A stretch of DNA of 42,159 bases from Opitutales bacterium. GTDB taxonomy: Bacteria > Verrucomicrobiota > Verrucomicrobiia > Opitutales > T3Sed10-336. This document shows, piece after piece, positions 16,662 through 25,155 of this stretch. Below the pieces are notes generated by a model. It ran no database searches. It saw nothing but the letters and a program-made list of their open reading frames with translations, and was not told the DNA's origin. Position 1 is the first letter of the stretch. Each line of letters begins with the position of its first letter. The translations under genes were made by a program, and so were the position numbers. The DNA is taken from NCBI GenBank assembly GCA_022565335.1, contig JAIUMY010000018.1, positions 1 to 42,159 of the forward strand, written 5' to 3'.

Positions 16662-19232
16662 CTAGCGTCTGCCAGCGCGAATAAGACCACGCTGATCGGT
16701 ACTGAAATAAAGATTTTCCCCACGAACCACAAAGGGGCTGAGAATTTCCCCCAGCCAGCCGATGTTCATCCAAGGATTAACGTCCCCCGTGCGGGGATTG
16801 AGTTGTTGCAGGAAGTTACCTTCGACAAAAAAGACCCGATCGCGGGTACCAAAAGGCGATACCTTGGGATTGGCTCCTTCCCATTCTTGCATAACCTCAC
16901 CACTGCGCCGATCCACCTGCCGGAGCACGCCCTCGGCATCCACAAAATAAAGAAAGTTGCCCAAGGCGAGCATGGAATCCCCGCCAAAGGAATCCCCCAC
17001 TTGCCAGACCTTTTCACCATTGCCCAAACGCAACGCCAATAAGCCATCCGTCGTTCCCACAAAAATCCGATTGCTCAGTTGTAATGGCTCGGAGATGATT
17101 TCCTCTTCCAACGTTCGGTGCCAAATAATTTCTCCGGAATGGCGGTCCAAAACAACCAAAGAGGAATCATCGGTATGGGCCAGCAGGTGATCCCGCAAAG
17201 GAATCGGCGGTCCGGCCAAAGACCCTACTTGAGTGTTCCAACGGGCCTCTCCCTCATACGTTTGAGCGGTTAAAATTCCCGGTTCACGCTCCACCCAAAG
17301 ATCTCTCTGCCCCAAGCGGAAAAAGCCACTGGCGCCTTCCTCAATTTTGAGAGTATCCTTTACCGATCCATCCTCCAGGGACAGTTGCAAAAGCAGTTTC
17401 CCCTCCGCTTCGCTATCCTCCAAGAGAAACGCTCTTTCCCCCCGAATCGCCGGGCTGCCAAGAATTTTCCCGCTCGCTTGGTACCGCCATTTCTCTTCGG
17501 GGCGTGCGGCCGTATCGAAGGCGATGAGACCAGCTTCAGGACCTTCCGCAATCGGCACGAGATTCATCGTTTCAGAAGAAGCAATCGGCCCCATCCGCGG
17601 AGCCGGTGCCTCCTCCCCGGCTAGATAGTTCCAGCGAAAAGCCCCCCGGCCACCGAGAGCACCATCGGCAAACCGGTTGCCCCGATTAACGATCCCCAAA
17701 GGACCATCCCATAGATACTGGAGTTCCGCCGCCAATGGTTCTCCCACGCTGATCAGCGGTGATTGCGGGGTCGCGAAGTACACTTGTCCGCGGGCCACGG
17801 TAGGGGAACTGGCATAAATCCCAGGTTCACCCACGGTAAAACTCCAAACCGGCGCCAGGGTATCCAAATCCAAGGCATACAGAAACCCTCCATCAGCCAG
17901 AACATAGGCAAACTCATCGGTAACCGCGGGAGCAGTCACGATCATATTGCCACTATTCCACTCAGCCAACAAATCCCCGTCGAAGGAAAAAGAGCGAACC
18001 ACACCGTCACGATTCCCGGCAATCAAGCGATCTTCGGTCGCGGCAATGGGGCTGACAATGGTCCGCGGAAGAGTTTCGTGCCAAAGCACCTCTCCGGACT
18101 CCGTATCAATGGCAAGGATACCGCCCTCAACCTTCATTTGCGCCACATGCTCTTCAATATACTCCTGACTTCGTCCCTGCCCCTCCAAACGCTCGGGTCG
18201 GGCTTGACGGACTTCCTCGGCACTAAAAATAAAATTCCCATGGCCATAGCCCGCGACCGCCATCCCATTGACCAAGGTGACTGAGGTAAACACCGGGGCC
18301 GGGGTTTCCACCCGCCATAATTCCTCGCCGGTATCCGCATCGAGACAAACCACAGCGTGCCCTTGAATTCCCTGAGTGCCGTAGAACTTACCATCGGACA
18401 CCACCGGTGAGGTCACCGAATCGGCATAGCCTTCGCCACCGGTGTTCCACACTTGGATGGGGTTGCCATCTTCGTCGGGCTCCAATTCAAAACAATACCA
18501 CCCGCGGTAAGAAGTTCCGATATAAACCCGGCCTTCGTGCAAATGAGGGGTTGATTCCATATGCCCGTTGGATTGGTAAATCCAGAGCAACTCCGGCTCT
18601 TCGTCACCACGAAAACGGTAAACAAAAAGACGGGCATCCTTGGTTTCATGTAAGCCTTCCCCTACGGCAAGATAATCTCCTTTTATCGAAATCGATGAAA
18701 ACGTGGCCTCCATTCCCGGCGGACGTATCCGCCAAATCGGAGCGCCGCTGTCCGCATCGTAGGCGGCCAGGTGGGACTCATTTTTAAAAAATCCGAACTC
18801 CGCCTGCACAATAAACACCCGGTTCCCCATGACCACTGGCGAGGAAAACGCCGTTACTCCATTAGTCGCCCGCCAATTCAGACCGCCAGCCGCTGGCGAA
18901 GCGGTTCCCGGGACCGCCCCGGAGCGCTTTTCATCCCCCCGAAAGAGAGGCCAATCAGACTCCCCCGCCTCCGCCGCCGCGGCGTCTGCAGCAACGCCCG
19001 GAAAAACAAATTTAGCCCCTTGCCAAGCCGCCCAGCCCAAGGCCACCGCTAGAACAACAGTGACTTTCATGCGCCATAGGGTTTTGAATAAGAGGACAAA
19101 AGTGGAAGGTTTGAACAGCGCCACAATAGCCGTGCCGATGCCTACCAAGATTGCTGGCAAAACCGCCAGCAAGGCTTGTAAAGGACCTACGGCCAAGGGG
19201 ATTACACCAAGGTCAAGGGATATGTACGTCAT
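16662..19232 (-). CDS. Membrane-anchored PQQ-like beta-propeller protein
   Basis: 856 residues. Two N-terminal hydrophobic segments (about 19-41 and 57-77) flank a basic loop (KPSTFVLLFKTLWRMK), which by the positive-inside rule puts the remainder outside the cytoplasm. It contains two arrays of BamB/PQQ-type blades: WPLFRGDEKRSGAVPG, SSPVVMGNRVFIV, LDADTGEELWRVETP, IDTESGEVLWHETLP, LDLDTLAPVWSF, LDRHSGEIIWHR, VDRRSGEVMQEW and NPRTGDVNPW. Such propellers act as assembly scaffolds (BamB) or quinoprotein dehydrogenases; no PQQ-binding catalytic Asp/Cys pair could be identified, so a structural role is preferred. It precedes the dikinase-like gene by 9 bp and follows the FG-GAP gene by 46 bp. 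Confidence 0.83.
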   Translation of the reverse strand: MTYISLDLGVIPLAVGPLQALLAVLPAILVGIGTAIVALFKPSTFVLLFKTLWRMKVTVVLAVALGWAAWQGAKFVFPGVAADAAAAEAGESDWPLFRGDEKRSGAVPGTASPAAGGLNWRATNGVTAFSSPVVMGNRVFIVQAEFGFFKNESHLAAYDADSGAPIWRIRPPGMEATFSSISIKGDYLAVGEGLHETKDARLFVYRFRGDEEPELLWIYQSNGHMESTPHLHEGRVYIGTSYRGWYCFELEPDEDGNPIQVWNTGGEGYADSVTSPVVSDGKFYGTQGIQGHAVVCLDADTGEELWRVETPAPVFTSVTLVNGMAVAGYGHGNFIFSAEEVRQARPERLEGQGRSQEYIEEHVAQMKVEGGILAIDTESGEVLWHETLPRTIVSPIAATEDRLIAGNRDGVVRSFSFDGDLLAEWNSGNMIVTAPAVTDEFAYVLADGGFLYALDLDTLAPVWSFTVGEPGIYASSPTVARGQVYFATPQSPLISVGEPLAAELQYLWDGPLGIVNRGNRFADGALGGRGAFRWNYLAGEEAPAPRMGPIASSETMNLVPIAEGPEAGLIAFDTAARPEEKWRYQASGKILGSPAIRGERAFLLEDSEAEGKLLLQLSLEDGSVKDTLKIEEGASGFFRLGQRDLWVEREPGILTAQTYEGEARWNTQVGSLAGPPIPLRDHLLAHTDDSSLVVLDRHSGEIIWHRTLEEEIISEPLQLSNRIFVGTTDGLLALRLGNGEKVWQVGDSFGGDSMLALGNFLYFVDAEGVLRQVDRRSGEVMQEWEGANPKVSPFGTRDRVFFVEGNFLQQLNPRTGDVNPWMNIGWLGEILSPFVVRGENLYFSTDQRGLIRAGRR

Positions 19233-19278
19233 CTATCTTTGTAAACGGGGTTTTCGCAAAAGGGAAAAAGGAAGGGTT

Positions 19279-21147
19279 TCACTCCTCTGGAATAGGAAAG
19301 GTCTTTACCCCTCCGTCGAGAATTAATTCACGCTCATGAACCTCTCCTCCTGGAAGTTGCCAGCGTACCGTCAGGGGGCCGGGCACCTCCACGCCGAACT
19401 GACTTCCCACCCCGCCCGGAGTAACCAACCAAGCGGGTAGCTCGCGGTCATCGTTCTCGGCCCGCACCACGGCAGGGCCTTTATGGGAATGATTGGCGGG
19501 CAGGACCAAGCGAGCCGCCAAGGGTCCGGGCATATCCACTACCTGGGGCAGCAAAACCAAACGCCCATCATTGAGCACCGTGGCCATGGAATAGGTCCCG
19601 TCTTCGGTAAAAATCCCGGCGGTTCCCGCTTTTTGTCCCGAAGTCAAGCCACTGAAGGCCCCGTTGGGGTCGGCATCCAAGGCAAAGGCATGGGAAAAGA
19701 ACCCACGGGCAAAGAAGTAGTGAACGCCAGCCCGGGGATAAAAAACCAGGATGTCGGCCAAAGCATTGTTGTTCAAATCCACCGTTGCCGCGGCAATGGC
19801 ATTAGGCGCAGAGATGTAGGAGGGTTCTCCGGAGAGCTGGCGTCTTTCTAGAAACTCTCCGTCCCCCTGATTGTGCAGGAACAGGGTGGCGTTTTGGCCC
19901 ACCGAAAGAATATCAAGCAACCCATCGCCATCCATGTCCGCGGCGTGCAAATGAATGGACCCGGTGCCCATGGAGAACCCCTCACTCAGTACCGGTGCTT
20001 CCCAGCCGTCGGCATTTTGTTGATACACCAATAACCCCTCCGGCAAAGGCATTGCAATGTCATTATAGGAGTTGCCGGTCAGATCAGCAACCAGCAGATC
20101 GTGGGGCACCTTCGCAAAAGTGCCCTCAAAATTGCCACAAGGAAGGTCTTGGGTGTGCACCTCTCCCGCTTCGTCAAAGGTCACCATTACCGGATGTCCT
20201 CCGGTCGAAAGAACCAGGCCGGCTCCAGGTCCCTCCGCGTCAATGGCCGCCGCCCCGAGATAAAGCTCGGTCTCGGGCAACTCCAGAGGGCGGGCGGAGA
20301 AACGGGCGCCATCATTAACCAACAGGCTGGCCCCATGGGGCCCCACGCTGATCAAATCCAAATTGCCATCTCCGGTAAAATCGCCCGGAGCGATACTTGC
20401 GGATGTCGAGGAGAGATTAAGGTCCCCGGTCAATTCAACCATCGAATCGCCTTCCATACGGAAGACGCGGTCTCCGCCGGGGCTGGCGACAAAAAGACTG
20501 AGTGGAAGTTCCCCGTGAAGGTCCAGCGGATAAAGGCGGTATTCATCGTTCAGGAAGCCCCCCTCAACGATCTCCGGTTCACCCCAGGTGATACCTCCTT
20601 CAACCGGCATCTCAGGAAAGGAGGCAGCCTTGAAATAGCGAATCGCGTTCGCCAACATGGTGCTTCCCCCGTTCCAGACGGCCAACATATTCGGGTCGAT
20701 CTCCATCACGAACCAAGTTCCGTTCTCCTCGACCAAAGAAAACCATTCGTTTCCAATATGCAGTAATGATCCGGCAACATCGCCTCCCCCTTCGGAAGCC
20801 TCATCGAAATCTCCCGCAAAAAAAACTGCCGGACGGGCCGGATCATGGTTGTAATGATCAATAAACTCAAAAAGCTCCGAATCGAAAAGCTCTTCCAAGG
20901 AAATGGTCACCTCGTCCCAATCGACCTCCCCTTTCAGTACTTCGGCCTTGCGGGCGCTCAGAGGGCCTTCTTCCGGATCCCCTTCCTCGATTTCCAAAAG
21001 GACAATCGTTGCCGCCTGGTTGGTCAAGTCCACCGGTGTAAAATTGGGGTTTACATAAGCCGAAGCAACCGAAACGGAAACTCCCAGCCCCAACAAGAGG
21101 GCCAGGGGTTTTTTGCAAAACGATAGAGAAGGGATAGAGGTTTTCAT
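19279..21147 (-). CDS. Secreted FG-GAP/VCBS repeat protein
   Basis: Starts at ATG 21147, MKTSIPSLSFCKKPLALLLGLGVSVSVASA, a good Sec signal peptide with cleavage after ASA; 622 residues. The N-terminal ~200 residues have no recognised domain. Then come calcium-binding FG-GAP-like units: APGDFTGDGNLDLISVGP, DLTGNSYNDIAMPLP, ADMDGDGLLDILSVG and DLNNNALADILVFYP, forming an incomplete integrin-like propeller. The C-terminal ~80 residues (from about LVLPANHSHKGP) resemble the ASPIC/UnbV-type cap seen on such proteins in Verrucomicrobiota and Planctomycetota. It is probably the first gene of the run that continues with the PQQ-like propeller protein. Role: extracellular or periplasmic binding, unknown ligand. 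Confidence 0.82.
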   Translation of the reverse strand: MKTSIPSLSFCKKPLALLLGLGVSVSVASAYVNPNFTPVDLTNQAATIVLLEIEEGDPEEGPLSARKAEVLKGEVDWDEVTISLEELFDSELFEFIDHYNHDPARPAVFFAGDFDEASEGGGDVAGSLLHIGNEWFSLVEENGTWFVMEIDPNMLAVWNGGSTMLANAIRYFKAASFPEMPVEGGITWGEPEIVEGGFLNDEYRLYPLDLHGELPLSLFVASPGGDRVFRMEGDSMVELTGDLNLSSTSASIAPGDFTGDGNLDLISVGPHGASLLVNDGARFSARPLELPETELYLGAAAIDAEGPGAGLVLSTGGHPVMVTFDEAGEVHTQDLPCGNFEGTFAKVPHDLLVADLTGNSYNDIAMPLPEGLLVYQQNADGWEAPVLSEGFSMGTGSIHLHAADMDGDGLLDILSVGQNATLFLHNQGDGEFLERRQLSGEPSYISAPNAIAAATVDLNNNALADILVFYPRAGVHYFFARGFFSHAFALDADPNGAFSGLTSGQKAGTAGIFTEDGTYSMATVLNDGRLVLLPQVVDMPGPLAARLVLPANHSHKGPAVVRAENDDRELPAWLVTPGGVGSQFGVEVPGPLTVRWQLPGGEVHERELILDGGVKTFPIPEE

Positions 21148-21275
21148 AAGTATAAAGAAACAGGGGCAAGGCCTTTGTTCCCTCAGGGGAACGAAAGTAA
21201 AAGAAGCAAAATTGTAACTTAGGAGCACGGATTCAACGAAAAACCGTATCTTTCGCAAAAAACGCTGAAGAATTC

Positions 21276-22124
21276 TCAAAATTCCGAGTTTTCCTCAGAT
21301 TCGGAAACGGGAATAACGAAATCCAAAACTTCCTCCCAAAAACTCAGACCGGGCCCGTAGTAGATGGTGTTATGGTCCGCCCCCTCCTGTAAACGGTAGA
21401 GTTTTGGGCCATCGTAGGATTCGTAAAGTTTCCGCGCCAATTCCGTAGGAATCACCGCATCCTCTCCCGCCACGACGAAGGCCACGGGCCCGTCGAAATC
21501 TTCCAAATGTTCATCATTGCGGAAATGATCGCGCAACAACCACCGCGCTGGCAACCATGGGTAGTGATAGGCTGCCACCGCGGACAGACGATTAAAGGGG
21601 GTAATCAGCAAGACCCCCTCGGCCCCCTTCTCCGCGGCCAACCAAGTGGCTACCCCACCGCCAATAGATTCCCCCACCAGCAGCAACGATGAGTAAGACT
21701 CGTGCAGGGCACGGTAGGCTTCTACCGCGGCCTCCCGAAAGGTCTGTTCACTGGGGCGCCCGGGCCGGAAACCGTAGCCTGGGTATTCGAGAATGTATAC
21801 CGAATGCTCCTCACTGGCGGGAAGATCTCGAAACAAATCCCGCAGATAGTCCCGATGAATCCCTCCCCCCGCATTGCCGTGAAAAATAAGGATCGCGGAA
21901 TCCCCTTCGGCCGTACTCTTCCACCCGTGAAACACTCCCTCGTGCTCCCACATCTCCAAGCCCCGGCGGTCGGCAAAGCGAATACCCTCCTCTTCGGAAT
22001 AGTTATCCGGGAAGTAAATCAACCCCCGCTGCGTAAAAAAAAGGAGCCCCACCAGACCCGCATAAGAAAGCAACAGGATCCGTACCACCCGCCAAACCGA
22101 CCACCAAGGACCACTTTTCTTCAT
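21276..22124 (-). CDS. Membrane-anchored alpha/beta hydrolase (BEM46/ABHD-like)
   Basis: 282 residues. One N-terminal membrane anchor (about 10-28) is followed by FTQRGLIYFPD, typical of the BEM46/YfhR group. The oxyanion motif is IFHGNAGG, the nucleophile elbow GESIGGG (Ser near 153), the acid Asp in VVAGEDAVIPTELA, and the catalytic His in EGADHNTIYY. Substrate not predictable; members are depalmitoylase- or esterase-like. It starts beside the long repeat-rich spacer and ends about 130 bp before the FG-GAP gene, so it could belong to the same transcript. Confidence 0.85.
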   Translation of the reverse strand: MKKSGPWWSVWRVVRILLLSYAGLVGLLFFTQRGLIYFPDNYSEEEGIRFADRRGLEMWEHEGVFHGWKSTAEGDSAILIFHGNAGGGIHRDYLRDLFRDLPASEEHSVYILEYPGYGFRPGRPSEQTFREAAVEAYRALHESYSSLLLVGESIGGGVATWLAAEKGAEGVLLITPFNRLSAVAAYHYPWLPARWLLRDHFRNDEHLEDFDGPVAFVVAGEDAVIPTELARKLYESYDGPKLYRLQEGADHNTIYYGPGLSFWEEVLDFVIPVSESEENSEF

Positions 22125-22174
22125 GGGGCTACTCTAACACGACCGTGAGCCTTGTGAAATAGAAAAGGGAGAGC

Positions 22175-22240
22175 CAAACAACCACCCGGTGGAGGGGGCC
22201 GTTCGACTGGCTCAGGCCAGGGTGGAACCCGTCCCTCCAA
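22175..22240. repeat. Dispersed intergenic repeat, copy at 22.2 kb
   Basis: Begins CAAACAACCACCCGGTGGA and includes GGGTGGAACCCGTCCCTCC. It closely matches 37884-37925 (CAAACAACCACCCGTTGGAC, then GGGGTGGAACCGGTCCCTCC) and, in its second half, 29084-29111. Here an extra segment splits the two halves. Confidence 0.7.
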
Positions 22241-22290
22241 GGGAGGAAAAGCCTCAATTGGTGGAGCGGCAAGCTCCGTCCTGACCACGA

Positions 22291-22345
22291 AGGCGGGGTG
22301 ATGCGTCAGGCCTAGGCCAGTCGGGAGATAAACTCCCTCCGACGA
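22291..22345. repeat. REP-like repeat, copy 1
   Basis: About 50 of 54 positions match the copy at 22511. The core GTCGGGAGATAAACTCCCTC can fold as an imperfect hairpin (GGGAG/CTCCC), preceded by the palindrome AGGCCTAGGCC. Reverse-complemented, it resembles the GTAGGAG...CTCGCGA type REPs of other bacteria. Confidence 0.75.
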
Positions 22346-22356
22346 AACAGCCATCC

Positions 22357-22374
22357 AAGGACAGAAATGTCCTT
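22357..22374. repeat. Palindromic intergenic element (GGACA...TGTCC), copy 1
   Basis: AAGGACA-GAAA-TGTCCTT, followed by GCTCCTTA. The same motif with GCTTCTTA occurs at 29186-29203, and a relaxed version begins near 29229. Confidence 0.6.
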
Positions 22375-22510
22375 GCTCCTTACAGGGACAGCCGCACCGC
22401 AACCCGACCAATCGAGCTCGGAGAGACCCTCGCCCTCCCCAGACAGCCGTCGAGTCGCCGGCACTCTGACTCCTCGCCTCGGTTGAGAAGGGGTGCCTGA
22501 GCGAAGCGGA

Positions 22511-22565
22511 AGGCCGGGTGATGCGTCAGGCCTAGGCCAGTCGGGAGGTAAACTCCCTACGACAA
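22511..22565. repeat. REP-like repeat, copy 2
   Basis: Direct copy of 22291-22345, differing at about four or five positions. It ends only ~10 bp from the VWA gene stop codon, so it would fall in that gene's 3' untranslated region. Confidence 0.75.
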
Positions 22566-22571
22566 ATACCC

Positions 22572-23582
22572 CTACCGCCCCATTTGTCGGACTTCGCCTC
22601 CGTAGGAACCGACAATGCGTTCCATCGCGCGGCGGTTCTCCGGAGACATCTCGAAACCGAGAAAATAAAGAGTTACCTCGCGGGGGGCACCGGTTTGTAA
22701 ATCGTCTATCAAGGCGCCGATTTCTTCGTAGGTAACCCTCTCATTTCCCCCGCCCGGAGGGGTGCGGAAAAAATTTCCATCGGAGATGATAAAAATCACT
22801 TCCGGCTCCATGGCAAACGCTGCCCGCAAAACCGATTCGATGCCATTGGGATCCTTTCGCACGGCATTGCGCAGGTCACGGGAAGAGCCCGAAGTGACGA
22901 ACCGGTTGCGCATCCAATTGGCGGCAATTTCGCGGTTTTCCGGGGCTCCCGGAATGAGGGTTTCCTGAAAAACCTCATAGTTCCGGACAAACTGAATCAT
23001 GTTGAAAAGGGTGTTGTTGCCAAATCCCTGGATCAACTCTATGGCCTCCTCCCGGATGGTGGAAAACGGGATGCCCACCCGCTCGGCGCGGTTCACCACA
23101 CTGAGGGAAACATCAAAGCAGATGACGATCCGCTGGCGGGTCGTCTCCACTCCGAAGAAAGAGGCCACCTGTTCGGCCCCCTCCAATCCGCCCAACGCCC
23201 CCATGATTCCGGATTCCGCCAACAGAGCCTCCGCATCGCTGGCCATAAAATCCGAAACCTCCATAGAGGTCATCTGCGAAGTCGGCAGCGTTGGCAATTC
23301 AGGGACCCCATCGGGCACCAGGGCGCTGGTGGTCAGCCGCTCCATCATGGCCGGGCGACTGGCCTGTTGCTGAAATTCCGAGACCGCCGCGGTGTGGTCC
23401 AGTTGGCGTTGGGGAAGATAAACGGTTTTTTGTGACACAAACTCCGGCTCGGTCCGATCCGAGGGCACCAACACAATCACCAACGAGGCGATGAGCACGA
23501 TCCCGGCCTGCACGATGACCGCCATGAGAAAGGATCCCCCTTTCCACCACTGGCGACTTTTCTGAATAATATCCGCAGGCAT
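22572..23582 (-). CDS. Membrane-anchored von Willebrand factor A domain protein
   Basis: 336 residues. A single N-terminal transmembrane segment (about 18-40) is followed by a ~100-residue low-complexity linker rich in Ser, Thr, Pro and Met, then a VWA domain. The metal-binding MIDAS sequence is CFDVSLSV (DxSxS, near residue 155), and a later Asp occurs in FIISDGNFFRTP. Expected to bind a protein partner outside the cytoplasm. It stands alone between a repeat-rich spacer and the flavoprotein gene; no MoxR-type AAA partner is adjacent. Function unknown. Confidence 0.75.
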   Translation of the reverse strand: MPADIIQKSRQWWKGGSFLMAVIVQAGIVLIASLVIVLVPSDRTEPEFVSQKTVYLPQRQLDHTAAVSEFQQQASRPAMMERLTTSALVPDGVPELPTLPTSQMTSMEVSDFMASDAEALLAESGIMGALGGLEGAEQVASFFGVETTRQRIVICFDVSLSVVNRAERVGIPFSTIREEAIELIQGFGNNTLFNMIQFVRNYEVFQETLIPGAPENREIAANWMRNRFVTSGSSRDLRNAVRKDPNGIESVLRAAFAMEPEVIFIISDGNFFRTPPGGGNERVTYEEIGALIDDLQTGAPREVTLYFLGFEMSPENRRAMERIVGSYGGEVRQMGR

Positions 23583-23654
23583 ACGGTGTTCTTAGCAAAC
23601 TTCCTGCCGAAAGAGAACCTCTCCGGCAGAAAATCCGAAAAGTTCACCGAAATG

Positions 23655-25097
23655 CTACCTATTGAACAGCCGGAAAACCGAGGTGGCAATTTTCCGCAAA
23701 CGGGCATTTTCCATCCGTTTCATCATCCAGGTCTCGGCGAGACGCTTGCTGAGAAAGCCCATGGTGGGAAAACTGTGCTGCAGAAACAAAACCGAGGACA
23801 GGCGGATTTTCTTCTGCACCACGAGAGCCCACTCGTTGATCATGTTACCCGAACCCTCGCCGACGATGGTCACCGCATGGACCTTGCCCGTCGGGGTGGT
23901 ATAAACCGTGGCAAACCCTTCCGGAACCTCTTCGGCAATAGCCGCCCCGTAATCACCATAGCGCACGGTGATTTTTTCGTATTTGACACCTCTTTCTTCC
24001 AATTCCTTTTCCCACGGCCCCACATGACTCACCTGCGGTTCAGTGAAAACTGTCCAGGGAATGGCGAATTTGCGGTAGTTCATTTTGCAAAAAGGCGGCA
24101 TCATAGCATTCATCAAGGCGATCATCCCCTGATGCATCGCCGCATGCGAGAACTGCGCGAATCCATTAACATCCCCAACCGCAAAAATGTTTTTATTGGC
24201 GGTACGGAGACTTTTATCGACGACCACACCGCTGTGTGGACTCCATTCGACGCCCGCGCGATCGAGCCCCATGTTGTCCAAGACGAAAGTCCGACCCAAG
24301 GCCACCAGTATTTGTTCAGTCGGAAGATTCTCCCCGTTGTCCAGTTCCAGAACACTTTGGTTCTTCTCCTCCCGCACCCGTTTCACCTTGGTTTCCCGCA
24401 GCAACGTCACCCCCTCTTTCTCGAGGTTTTCCTCGAGCACCTTCGTCGCGTCTTCCCCGATCACCCGCCGCATTAGGCGTTCGCCACGAAAAACCATGGT
24501 CACCTTGGCCCCCAACCGGGAAAAGGCCTGAGCCATCTCCACGGCAATCGCCCCGCCCCCCAAGACCACCAGCGACTGGGGAATTTCCTTGAGATTGAAC
24601 ATTGTTTCGTTGGTCAAAGGCTCCGCCTCCAAAAGTCCCTCAATGGGTGGCATCATGGGTTTGGTTCCGGCGCAAAGGAAAATTTTCCGGGCCGTAATTT
24701 CCCGCTCTCCGACTTTTACGCTGCGGGGACCCGTAAACTCGGCGGCGCCTTGACCCACCACCAATTCGACCTTTTCGAACATCCCCAAAGTCTTCTTCTC
24801 TCCAATAAAATCGACATATTCCCGGACCTTGCCAAAGGGCGGAGCGATCCGGCGCTTTTGCAAATCCCGTGCCGCCTGTTCAAGGCCCTCGATGTGTAGG
24901 GCGCTGTGACGCCGTTTGGCAAACTGCAGAAGACTTTTGCTCGGAATACACCCTACGTTCATGCATTCTCCGCCGATTTTGTGCTTCTCAATGCCACAGA
25001 CTTTCAGTCCCATCGCGGCCCCCATTGCTGAAACCGCCATGCCAGCGGGACCCATCCCGATGGTAATAATATCGTAATCGAATGTTTTTTTACTCAT
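23655..25097 (-). CDS. FAD-dependent pyridine nucleotide-disulfide oxidoreductase (class I, atypical C-terminus)
   Basis: Begins at ATG 25097 (MSKKTFDYDIITIGMGPAG, FAD-binding), 480 residues. The redox-active pair is in GGECMNVGCIPSKSLL, so it is a class I disulfide reductase related to dihydrolipoyl dehydrogenase and mercuric reductase. NAD(P) binding is at VVLGGGAIAVEMAQAFSRLG, and the second FAD motif is IFAVGDVNGFAQFSHAA. The C-terminal site normally HxHPTxxE or HPYPTxxE reads QHSFPTMGFL here: the catalytic His/Tyr is Phe and the Glu is absent. The substrate is therefore unlikely to be lipoamide. It is divergent from an ArsR regulator across a 58-bp shared promoter region with a palindrome. 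Confidence 0.85.
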   Translation of the reverse strand: MSKKTFDYDIITIGMGPAGMAVSAMGAAMGLKVCGIEKHKIGGECMNVGCIPSKSLLQFAKRRHSALHIEGLEQAARDLQKRRIAPPFGKVREYVDFIGEKKTLGMFEKVELVVGQGAAEFTGPRSVKVGEREITARKIFLCAGTKPMMPPIEGLLEAEPLTNETMFNLKEIPQSLVVLGGGAIAVEMAQAFSRLGAKVTMVFRGERLMRRVIGEDATKVLEENLEKEGVTLLRETKVKRVREEKNQSVLELDNGENLPTEQILVALGRTFVLDNMGLDRAGVEWSPHSGVVVDKSLRTANKNIFAVGDVNGFAQFSHAAMHQGMIALMNAMMPPFCKMNYRKFAIPWTVFTEPQVSHVGPWEKELEERGVKYEKITVRYGDYGAAIAEEVPEGFATVYTTPTGKVHAVTIVGEGSGNMINEWALVVQKKIRLSSVLFLQHSFPTMGFLSKRLAETWMMKRMENARLRKIATSVFRLFNR

Positions 25098-25131
25098 TTT
25101 TTGCTTGCTAGAGAGAGGTTTGTTTGTATTA

Positions 25132-25155
25132 TCAAATGATAAATTGATTATTTGA
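25132..25155. promoter_or_regulatory. Palindromic operator in the ArsR/flavoprotein divergent promoter
   Basis: TCAAATGAT and ATTATTTGA flank a 6-bp centre (AAATTG); the arms pair at 8 of 9 positions. The A/T-rich dyad with TCAAAT/ATTTGA ends matches operators of ArsR/SmtB proteins. It ends directly at the ATG of the ArsR gene and lies ~35 bp from the flavoprotein start, so binding could repress both. Confidence 0.6.

Larger units (their letters stand above)
22125..22571. other. 447-bp repeat-rich spacer without genes
   Basis: Contains a hairpin-forming element also found near 29.09 and 37.89 kb (22175-22240), a palindrome AAGGACAGAAATGTCCTT (22357-22374) and two near-identical REP-like copies 220 bp apart (from 22291 and 22511). 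No coding frame is supported. Confidence 0.75.
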
